Assembly: GCF_003458715.1 (NCBI RefSeq)
Contig: NZ_QRVI01000040.1
Coordinates: 1 to 11,821 of the forward strand
Direction: 5' to 3'
Length of the DNA stretch: 11,821 nt
From: Eubacterium sp. AF22-8LB
GTDB lineage: Bacteria; Bacillota_I; Bacilli_A; Erysipelotrichales; Erysipelotrichaceae
Positions 1 to 5,521 of this stretch are shown here, in pieces. The notes beneath the pieces were generated by a model. That model was not told the DNA's origin, did not search any database, and worked only from the letters and a program-made list of their open reading frames with translations. The translations under genes and the position numbers were made by a program. Each line of letters starts with the position of its first letter. Position 1 is the stretch's first letter.

Positions 1-9
1 AATCAGAAG

Positions 10-39
10 TGTACATTCTTAAATGATCATTTATGTACA
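10..39. repeat. Imperfect inverted repeat around a 14-nt palindrome
   Basis: A perfect palindrome, TAAATGATCATTTA, lies at 20-33. It is embraced by TGTACAT at 10-16 and its complement ATGTACA at 33-39. The arms are not symmetric: four extra bases (17-20) lie on the left side. It lies downstream of the terminator at 65-98, so it probably belongs to whatever lies left of the window. It could be an operator or a weak cruciform. No function is assigned. Confidence 0.4.
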
Positions 40-64
40 TATTTAGATTATCATTTATAAAGGC

Positions 65-98
65 AAAAAAAAGCGGGTAAATTGATGAGGTTTACCCG
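65..98 (-). terminator. Rho-independent terminator after the nuclease-family gene
   Basis: Read on the minus strand, an 8-bp perfect stem (CGGGTAAA with TTTACCCG, positions 98-91 and 81-74) closes a 9-nt loop and is followed by a run of eight T. It lies 48 bp beyond the stop codon of the nuclease-family gene. It is homologous to the terminator at 1691-1720. Confidence 0.85.
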
Positions 99-120
99 TT
101 ACTAGTTTTGTCTATACATC
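75..120 (-). repeat. Direct repeat copy 1: duplicated gene-end and terminator module
   Basis: Positions 91-120 match 1714-1743 in 29 of 30 bases (only 101 differs, A against G). The stem bases GGGTAA at 75-80 match 1698-1703 at the same offset. In copy 2 this segment is the last three codons (Asp-Val-stop) of the amidohydrolase gene plus its terminator. In copy 1 it lies 25 bp beyond the stop of an unrelated gene. Reading copy 1 in the amidohydrolase frame gives Phe-Val-Asp-Val-stop, against Phe-Phe-Asp-Val-stop in the real gene, so it may be a fragment of a related gene end. Confidence 0.75.
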
Positions 121-145
121 GACAAACTGGAATTTGTCTCCAAGT

Positions 146-946
146 TTAATGTAATTTATCTGCCTCATCTAAACATGATAATTTAAAATATATCGGATAA
201 TGGTCTGACACATTATCCTCATTTCTTTCTATCTTAACAATTTTGCATTGATACTTTTTTTTAAGTTCACTACTATCCTTAATTAATACATGGTCAATTG
301 GCGTTTCATACACAAAGCCGTTAGGAAAAACCATTCGTCTTGTCTTTTGCCCGTTACATATATCCGTATATTCCAATATCAGTTTCCTATAATTATTTCT
401 ATTATCTTTAAACTTACTATCCTCGCATCTTTTCTTATAATCTCCCGCATTAAAATCTCCTAACATAATATCAGGGAATCCACTTTTCTGTAACCACTTA
501 AGTAATTCATTCGCATTATGTGGATGAATACCAATAATAGACAAGTCCAATTCCTTTATTCCAAATGATACGCACATATTATTATTTAATTCTTCCTTTT
601 TTCGATAAATCAAATTTTCCGAACCTATCTTTTTTGCTAAAATAACCGTCATCTTAATTTGTTTTTCAGAAGAAACATTATAATACATATCATATTTGTC
701 ATCAGGGAAAAACCCTAAAAATTTATGAAATAATATGTGCTCCTTAAACCCATCAATATTACACTTGAAAGGAATCTCTTGCAATATAGCAACTGCCTCA
801 TTTTTTGAGTCCAAGAACTTTTTCACTTTTTAAACAACAATATTAAACGTCAACATATCAATCTTTTTGACAGGTTGTTCATCATTTATACTATTTCCCA
901 TTTCATACAATTGCGTATTCCATGTTAAAAAATTAATTTCTCTCAC
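146..946 (-). pseudogene. Endonuclease/exonuclease/phosphatase-family protein, split by an in-frame stop
   Basis: This belongs to the Mg-dependent DNase I/exonuclease III-like superfamily. Read from a GTG at 946 it makes a 266-codon frame with a single TAA at 830-832 (codon 39). Before the stop lies Phe-Leu-Thr-Trp-Asn-Thr-Gln, the first conserved strand with its metal-binding Asn10. After it lie Leu-Gln-Glu (catalytic Glu57), Gly-Ile-His-Pro-His, Gly-Asp-Phe-Asn (Asp and Asn of the active site), Ile-Asp-His and Ser-Asp-His-Tyr-Pro. All active-site blocks are therefore present and in one frame. An open frame of 226 codons can start at GTG 826, but it has no ribosome binding site and lacks the Trp-Asn strand. 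It follows the small membrane-protein gene by 29 bp, so the two were probably cotranscribed. The substrate is unknown; the superfamily includes nucleases, phosphodiesterases and lipid phosphatases. A sequencing error at the stop cannot be excluded. Confidence 0.75.
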
Positions 947-975
947 TTTTTTATCACACCACCAAATTCCGATTG

Positions 976-1137
976 TTACATTGGCGAATGAATCCACATG
1001 TATCCCAAAATCAAGACACTAAGCACTATTACAAGCAGTAATGCTATACCAATTGCTTTGTGCTTTCGCTTAAAAGCGATAAAACTTCCCACACCCATTA
1101 CTATGTATGCGAGAAGCAATAACATCGTAAAACTCAT
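976..1137 (-). CDS. Small two-helix membrane protein, 53 aa, unknown function
   Basis: This is a short gene with a near-perfect ribosome binding site (TAAGGAGGT ending 3 nt before the ATG at 1137). The 53-residue product has two hydrophobic stretches, about residues 4-22 and 29-47. They are separated by a basic turn, Lys-Arg-Lys-His-Lys (23-27), and followed by a short polar tail ending His-Ser-Pro-Met. This predicts a helical hairpin in the membrane with the basic loop inside. The stop codon lies 29 bp before the start of the split nuclease-family gene, which suggests an operon. A plausible promoter lies at 1170-1198. I do not recognise a family. Small toxins, holin-like proteins and subunit-like membrane peptides all look like this, and nothing here tells them apart. 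Confidence 0.7.
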   Translation of the reverse strand: MSFTMLLLLAYIVMGVGSFIAFKRKHKAIGIALLLVIVLSVLILGYMWIHSPM

Positions 1138-1169
1138 ATGACCTCCTTAAATTCAAATTTTCTGTTCCC

Positions 1170-1198
1170 TATAAAATTAATTTATTGGGATTTACCAA
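1170..1198 (-). promoter_or_regulatory. Putative promoter of the small membrane protein operon
   Basis: On the minus strand, TTGGTA (1198-1193) and TTTATA (1175-1170) are separated by 17 bp. The predicted transcript start leaves a leader of about 25 nt before the ATG at 1137. The match to the sigma-A consensus is moderate, in very AT-rich DNA. Confidence 0.4.
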
Positions 1199-1357
1199 AT
1201 CGCCAAACAACGATTTATTGATTTATTTTAACACAAAATATAAGTGGTTTATAGAGAGGAAATATATCGTGTTTAATTTTCATACTAAAAATTTGTAACA
1301 TCATCATATTACCAATTTGTAAACGTATTTCTTAGTTTAACCGTTTTAGTGCCAACT

Positions 1358-1443
1358 CACTGTATGAGTTTTGTAAAAGAAGTTGTTAGTAAAAGAAAAT
1401 GTGGTCATTTCACTGAATCACTTTTCTAAAAGAAGCTCTTAGT
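1358..1443. repeat. Two copies of a 33-bp degenerate direct repeat, 53-bp period
   Basis: Positions 1358-1390 and 1411-1443 match in 27 of 33 bases. The six differences are at repeat positions 6, 9, 11, 16, 26 and 28, and four of them (9, 11, 16, 28) are G in the first copy and C in the second. The shared core is CTTTTA-like poly-A/T followed by AAAAGAAG and TTAGT. Only two copies are seen, so this is not a CRISPR or a true tandem array. Confidence 0.55.
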
Positions 1444-1470
1444 TTAAGAAAAACGAGCAAACGGACATAA

Positions 1471-1496
1471 AAAAAGACCAACAATTGAAGTTGTTA
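1471..1496 (-). terminator. Isolated terminator-like hairpin in non-coding DNA
   Basis: On the minus strand, CTAACAA and TTGTTGG (one G-T pair) enclose a 6-nt loop, followed by TC and a run of seven T. It resembles an intrinsic terminator but has no gene immediately upstream; the amidohydrolase already has its own terminator about 200 bp earlier. It could end a lost gene or an unrecognised transcript. Confidence 0.45.
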
Positions 1497-1690
1497 GTTT
1501 TGGAGAGACAGTGTGCTTAGTTAAAACATTCTTAGACTGGTTTTAGACTATATTACCCAGTTTTAGTTTAACGATTTTGAGCACTTTTTTGAGGCTGGAT
1601 TTCTAAATGCACTTTATAGTTTCACATAAGGAAGCCAATCAATGCGAAAAGGAGATAAAAGAGCACGCCAAAGTTTCATAAAAGAAACGA

Positions 1691-1720
1691 AAAAAAAGGG
1701 TAAGCCGTTAAGCTTTACCC
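1691..1720 (-). terminator. Rho-independent terminator of the ECF/amidohydrolase operon
   Basis: On the minus strand, GGGTAAAGC pairs with GCTTACCC with one bulged A around a 6-nt loop, followed by eight T. It begins 14 bp after the amidohydrolase stop. It is homologous to the terminator at 65-98. Confidence 0.8.
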
Positions 1721-1743
1721 GTTGCTAGTTTTGTCTATACATC
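1698..1743 (-). repeat. Direct repeat copy 2: native amidohydrolase 3' end and terminator
   Basis: This is the partner of the repeat at 75-120, 1,623 bp away and in the same orientation. It covers the last codons and stop of the amidohydrolase gene plus its terminator stem. Identity stops on both sides of the module in both copies. Confidence 0.75.
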
Positions 1744-2448
1744 AAAAAATTTCTTTGCGCTATTATAGAAAATATCTTCTAAGCCCTGTTCATCAACGCC
1801 ACACATTAATACTTTCTGCATCTCAACTGTAGGATGATGGAAAGGACCATCCGTACCAAATAGGATGCGATCATGACCAACCGTATCATACGCTTCTTTA
1901 ATTTTTGTATGCATAGGCATACCCGACATTTCTAAGTAAATATTTGGATACCGTCGAGCCATTTTTAATGCTGCATCAATATATACACCATGACCATGAC
2001 CCATATGAATCATTAATACTTTACAGTTGGGATGTCTTTCCGCAAGCAATCCAATTTGCCAAGGAAGTGAGTATGGAGGATGGCCTGAATGTATACAAAC
2101 AGGAATACCATATTCTTCGGCCTTATCTAATATAGGATCCACGATTTCACTATCCGCACAATAGGCATGACGTAATGGCTGTAGCTTAATGGCTTTAAAA
2201 CCAAGTTTTACGTATTTATCAATCAAATCTAAACAATCTGGCTCTAAAGGATTTACATAAACACACCCTTCAATACGACCTGGATATTTCTGCATAGCCT
2301 TATAAGCTACTTCATTATCCAAAACACAAATCATTGTCGTTTCAATTTCATATGTGTCCATTAATGAAATCAATTCGTCTGCATCCATTCCAACATTGGC
2401 CCATCCGCCAATATAGCCTAAATGTGCATGTGCATCGATTTTTTTCAT
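1735..2448 (-). CDS. Metal-dependent hydrolase, amidohydrolase-2 (TIM-barrel) family
   Basis: The 237-residue protein carries the amidohydrolase superfamily signature. It has Asp-Ala-His-Ala-His (His7, His9) on the first strand, Phe-Lys-Ala-Ile-Lys-Leu near residue 88, His120 in His-Ser-Gly-His, His148/His151 in His-Met-Gly-His-Gly-His, and Asp200 in Phe-Gly-Thr-Asp-Gly-Pro-Phe. These are the expected metal ligands and catalytic Asp of a cytosolic TIM-barrel hydrolase or decarboxylase of the COG2159/PF04909 type. The length is short for the family but the barrel looks complete. The ATG at 2446-2448 overlaps the TGA of the upstream ECF gene (ATGA), with AAGGAG seven bases before it inside that gene, so translation is probably coupled. 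The substrate cannot be read from the sequence; the partner gene suggests a small molecule brought in by the transporter. Confidence 0.88.
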   Translation of the reverse strand: MKKIDAHAHLGYIGGWANVGMDADELISLMDTYEIETTMICVLDNEVAYKAMQKYPGRIEGCVYVNPLEPDCLDLIDKYVKLGFKAIKLQPLRHAYCADSEIVDPILDKAEEYGIPVCIHSGHPPYSLPWQIGLLAERHPNCKVLMIHMGHGHGVYIDAALKMARRYPNIYLEMSGMPMHTKIKEAYDTVGHDRILFGTDGPFHHPTVEMQKVLMCGVDEQGLEDIFYNSAKKFFDV

Positions 2449-2960
2449 GCGACAACTCCTTGTAAAGATAGCACTTTAGATTTTGCCAAAACATTCGCAA
2501 CAATCGCATAAATAACAAGTCCCATAATCGTTTGAGCTAAAAGTCTAGGTACAGACGCAAATGCGACTGCTGCCGTAAATAAAGGAATCTTAAATAATGT
2601 ATATGCGAAACATTGAAACAAGCCACCAAGACTAGCTCCAATGATCCAATCAAGTTTTTCATTATTTCCCTTTTCAAGTACAACCCCCATGATATATCCC
2701 ATGATGAATTTAAAGATAAATGTTGGAAGTACCCAAATCATGGCTCCTGTTAATAAATCACTTAGAGCAGCACCTAATCCTGCAGCTAAAGCTCCGTCTT
2801 TTTTACCTAAAACTAGCACCGCAAGAAATGCCATACAATCTCCCATATGTGTATATCCTCCAGTTGCTGGATTTGGAAGTTTAATCGTGAATGTACACAC
2901 AAAGATCAATGCAATCATCAATGCCACTCTTGCAATTCTTCTTGTTGTTTCATTTGTCAT
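2445..2960 (-). CDS. ECF transporter S component (substrate-binding membrane subunit)
   Basis: This 171-residue, very hydrophobic protein has about six membrane segments. Thr-Gly-Gly-Tyr-Thr-His-Met-Gly-Asp (33-41) and Gly-Ala-Leu-Ala-Ala-Gly-Leu-Gly-Ala-Ala-Leu-Ser-Asp-Leu-Leu (56-70) are typical of the COG4720/PF07155-like vitamin S components. Helix 1 contains Ala13-x-x-x-Ala17, the motif S components use to dock on EcfT. It should bind a vitamin or precursor and use a shared EcfT/EcfA module encoded elsewhere, since none is present here. The start is taken as ATG 2960, with GGAG nine bases upstream. A TTG at 2966 is in frame but only three bases from the GGAG. Substrate candidates in this family are thiamine precursors, riboflavin or pyridoxine-like compounds; none is proven here. 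It is the first gene of a two-gene operon. Confidence 0.85.
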   Translation of the reverse strand: MTNETTRRIARVALMIALIFVCTFTIKLPNPATGGYTHMGDCMAFLAVLVLGKKDGALAAGLGAALSDLLTGAMIWVLPTFIFKFIMGYIMGVVLEKGNNEKLDWIIGASLGGLFQCFAYTLFKIPLFTAAVAFASVPRLLAQTIMGLVIYAIVANVLAKSKVLSLQGVVA

Positions 2961-2991
2961 AATCAATTTCTCCTTTTTAAAACTTATCCCT

Positions 2992-3000
2992 ATATTAGCA
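2992..3000 (-). promoter_or_regulatory. Extended -10 promoter of the ECF/amidohydrolase operon
   Basis: On the minus strand the sequence reads TG-C-TAATAT, an extended -10 element. The -35 position holds only a weak TTTAAA at 3019-3014 (16-bp spacer). The predicted leader is about 25 nt, too short for a riboswitch between this promoter and the start at 2960. Confidence 0.5.
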
Positions 3001-3094
3001 TTTCGCTGTATTCTTTAAAACGTACAGTTCTAACTTAATTTTAAGGGACAGTAAATTTAAGAGATGTTTAAGGAATCTATGTTTTAATAGATAC

Positions 3095-3748
3095 ATGAAA
3101 AAATTATTAATGACACTCTTATTAACATTCTGTATAGGATGCACCTATACTTTACTCAACGAAAAAGATACTACTGTTTCTGCCAAAAGTACGAAAAAAA
3201 CTATTATGATTGATGCTGGTCATGGAGGATATGATGTAGGGGCTGTAAGTAACTATGGCGATTATGAAAAAGATATCAATTTAGATATCGCACTACTTGT
3301 TGGAAAACAACTCAAATCCTATAGCTATAATGTTGTATACACTCGTACAAACGATTCTGTATCTTGGTCGGAAGATAATGTAGAAGATCTACAAACGCGT
3401 TGTGATTTAGCCAAAAAAAGGAATGCCGATCTCTTTGTATCGATACATTTAAATTCAAGTGAATATGAAGCCAATGGATATGAAATTTATTGTGATTTCA
3501 ACAACAAAAATGTTGTGAAATTGTCCAACTCCATTCTTAAGCAACTTGATCAATTAGATTATTCAACCAATCGAGGTTTATTAGATACTAATGAAACACC
3601 ATTGTATGTAGTTGCCAACAACGAAGTCGATGCCATATTAATTGAAGCAGGCTTTATATCGGATGATTCCGATTTGTACTATCTTAAAAACTATACAAAC
3701 AATGTTGCCACGGCCATTGCCAAAGGCATCAAAAAAAGTCTGAATTAA
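3095..3748 (+). CDS. Exported N-acetylmuramoyl-L-alanine amidase (Amidase_3)
   Basis: The enzyme cleaves the bond between N-acetylmuramic acid and L-alanine in peptidoglycan, acting outside the membrane. The 217-residue product has a signal segment (Lys-Lys then hydrophobic 4-21) and an Amidase_3 domain over about 36-215. The zinc ligands are visible: His43 in Asp-Ala-Gly-His-Gly-Gly, Glu58 in Tyr-Glu-Lys-Asp, and His118 in Ser-Ile-His-Leu-Asn. The catalytic Glu184 is in Ile-Glu-Ala-Gly-Phe. There is no extra cell-wall binding domain, so this is a minimal catalytic unit. Cleavage after Val-Ser-Ala (residue 30) is plausible. Cys16 in Cys-Ile-Gly-Cys could make a lipoprotein, but Cys at -3 is atypical. 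The ATG at 3095 has no close ribosome binding site. It diverges from the ECF operon and converges on the ABC pair. Confidence 0.92.
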   Translation: MKKLLMTLLLTFCIGCTYTLLNEKDTTVSAKSTKKTIMIDAGHGGYDVGAVSNYGDYEKDINLDIALLVGKQLKSYSYNVVYTRTNDSVSWSEDNVEDLQTRCDLAKKRNADLFVSIHLNSSEYEANGYEIYCDFNNKNVVKLSNSILKQLDQLDYSTNRGLLDTNETPLYVVANNEVDAILIEAGFISDDSDLYYLKNYTNNVATAIAKGIKKSLN

Positions 3749-3759
3749 ATCAGACTTTT
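3734..3759. terminator. Bidirectional terminator between convergent genes
   Basis: A perfect 10-bp stem (AAAAGTCTGA with TCAGACTTTT) closes a 6-nt loop. A and T runs on both sides allow termination in both directions. The amidase stop codon lies in the loop and the ABC stop codon (3758-3760) overlaps the right arm, so the two convergent genes share it. Confidence 0.85.
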
Positions 3760-5521
3760 ACTTTGCGAATTGGGCATTATACAATCTTGCGTATACTCCA
3801 TTCATATTCAATAATTCTTCATGCGTACCTTGTTCAACAATATCTCCATGTTCAAGCACTAATATCTTGTCTGCGTTGATAATTGTAGATAAACGGTGTG
3901 CAATCACAAAACAAGTACGATTTTCCATAACTCGATCCATTGCACTTTGAAGACGTCTTTCAAGTCTTGTATCTACACTACTAGTAGCTTCATCTAGAAT
4001 CCAGACTTCCGGATTCTTTAATAGAGCACGTGCAATCGTCAATAATTGTTTTTCACCTTGACTCACATTACTTCCCTCTTCATTGATCAAAGTATCATAG
4101 CCATCCGTTAAAGTACGTATAAAGTGATGGACATTGGCTTGCTTTGCAGCTTCTACAATTTCATTCTTTAACGCCTTCTCATTTCCATATGCAATATTTT
4201 GTTCAATACTACCTTCAAACAACCATGTATCTTGTAGTACTAACGCAAAAAGTTTTCTTAAATCATGATACGACAATTTGCGAATATCGATACCATTGAT
4301 TTTAATACTTCCACCCTTTACGTCATAGAAACGCAACAATAAGTTTGTCAATGTTGTCTTACCTGCTCCTGTAGGACCTACGATTGCGATGGTTTGACCT
4401 TGATGTACATCGATATTTACATCTTTCATAAGTAGATTGTCATCATATCCAAATTGTACATGTTCAAATTCAATGGTACGTACTTCATCAATTTGACATT
4501 TGGATACAACATCTTCTTCAATTGGTTGATTTAAGAAAGTGAATAAACGTGACATCGCACTAAAAGCCGATTGTACAGCACTTGATAACTGGGATATTTG
4601 AGAAATCGGATCATTGATTTGCCAGATATAACGAATAAAGGCTTGTAGTTGCCCTAATGCGATAGTTCCATTTAACACTTGAAGACATCCAACAAGGCTT
4701 GCACAGCCAATGCTTAAATAGGTAATTAAAGAACACAATGGATTGATTAAACTTGATACAAATTGTGCTTTAAAACTAGCTCCACGCATTCTTTCATTAT
4801 CCTGTTGAAATCTCTCTAAAGCATGTTTTTGTTGATTATATGAAAGAATCTCACTATATCCATCATATAGCTCATTGATTGTACCATTTAAATCAGCCAA
4901 TGTATTTTGTTGATCATCAAATAGTGGCTGTGATTTCTTCACAACATACTTTGATAAAAACGCAATGAGAGGTAATGCCACTAAAATAATGCATGTCATA
5001 AGTACATTGATTCTAAACATCATAAATAATACAAAAGTAAATGTACATACAGCTGAAATCACACGTGATAAAGTTTGCTGCAAAGCATTCGATAATGTAT
5101 CCACATCATTTGTGATACGCGATAACAATTCACCAGTCTTTTCCTTGTCAAAATAAGATACAGGTAAATGATGAATTTTATCTTCAATCGCATTACGCAC
5201 ATCAAACATCGTTTTTTGAATCGCATCCGTCATAAAGATGGCCATTAAAAACTGTGATATAGTCTTCACAATATAGATGGAAAATAAGATACCTAAGATA
5301 TGTATAACTTTATCTACCTGGACTGGTTGATGTGCTGCAATATCCGATGCTAGCTGTGTTGTGATCATACCTTCTACAGTCGGATTTAATGCAAAGGTTA
5401 CTTGGGCTGTAATAACCATTAAAATACCAAACAACAGCTTAAAACGATAGGGCTTAATAAACACAAAAAGATGAGATAGACATTCAGTAAACTTCATTTT
5501 CTTAGTTTCTTTCATAATCAT
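3758..5521 (-). CDS. ABC exporter half-transporter, catalytic-site subunit of a heterodimer
   Basis: The 587-residue protein has six membrane helices (about 25-320) fused to a nucleotide-binding domain (about 345-585). Walker A is Gly-Pro-Thr-Gly-Ala-Gly-Lys-Thr (382-389) and the Q-loop Gln is 430. Walker B ends Leu-Asp-Glu with catalytic Glu511, and the switch His is 542. Its signature motif is altered, Val-Ser-Gln-Gly-Glu (486-490) instead of Leu-Ser-Gly-Gly-Gln. That alteration sits opposite the degenerate site of its partner, as in heterodimeric exporters of the BmrCD/LmrCD/TM287-288 type. The gene overlaps the upstream partner by 20 bp, with its AAGGAG inside that gene. ATG 5521 is only four bases from the GGAG; ATG 5515 (ten bases) is an alternative start. 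Likely cargo is a drug or lipid-like compound; the sequence does not say which. Confidence 0.93.
   Translation of the reverse strand: MIMKETKKMKFTECLSHLFVFIKPYRFKLLFGILMVITAQVTFALNPTVEGMITTQLASDIAAHQPVQVDKVIHILGILFSIYIVKTISQFLMAIFMTDAIQKTMFDVRNAIEDKIHHLPVSYFDKEKTGELLSRITNDVDTLSNALQQTLSRVISAVCTFTFVLFMMFRINVLMTCIILVALPLIAFLSKYVVKKSQPLFDDQQNTLADLNGTINELYDGYSEILSYNQQKHALERFQQDNERMRGASFKAQFVSSLINPLCSLITYLSIGCASLVGCLQVLNGTIALGQLQAFIRYIWQINDPISQISQLSSAVQSAFSAMSRLFTFLNQPIEEDVVSKCQIDEVRTIEFEHVQFGYDDNLLMKDVNIDVHQGQTIAIVGPTGAGKTTLTNLLLRFYDVKGGSIKINGIDIRKLSYHDLRKLFALVLQDTWLFEGSIEQNIAYGNEKALKNEIVEAAKQANVHHFIRTLTDGYDTLINEEGSNVSQGEKQLLTIARALLKNPEVWILDEATSSVDTRLERRLQSAMDRVMENRTCFVIAHRLSTIINADKILVLEHGDIVEQGTHEELLNMNGVYARLYNAQFAK

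Larger units (their letters stand above)
1199..1690. other. Non-coding stretch of about 500 bp with degenerate repeats
   Basis: No reading frame with a start and ribosome binding site is visible on either strand, and all frames are closed by frequent stops. The stretch is rich in related short words. The motif TTAGTTTAA occurs at about 1332, 1440 and 1564, each followed within a few bases by a T- or A-rich run and GAGC or TGCC. A 33-bp near-repeat lies at 1358 and 1411. One hairpin with a T-tract is listed separately, and a small hairpin lies at 1354-1370 (AACTCA with TGAGTT). It may be a decayed insertion or gene remnant, but no transposase motif could be recognised. Confidence 0.5.

Noticed and set aside
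830..832. Programmed read-through or recoding of the TAA in the nuclease-family gene
   Set aside because: TAA is the least read-through-prone stop and no stimulatory structure or special context is seen. A simple nonsense mutation is the plainer explanation.
1358..1443. CRISPR-like array
   Set aside because: Only two degenerate copies are present, with no conserved repeat end, no regular spacers beyond one and no cas genes.
1614..1679. 21-codon minus-strand frame starting at ATG 1679
   Set aside because: There is no ribosome binding site and no context supporting expression.
2641..3018. Plus-strand 125-codon frame antisense to the ECF gene
   Set aside because: It is a shadow of the ECF coding frame, with no ribosome binding site and no recognisable domain.
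3001..3094. Riboswitch upstream of the ECF gene
   Set aside because: The predicted leader is about 25 nt and no aptamer-like fold or TPP/FMN motif is seen.
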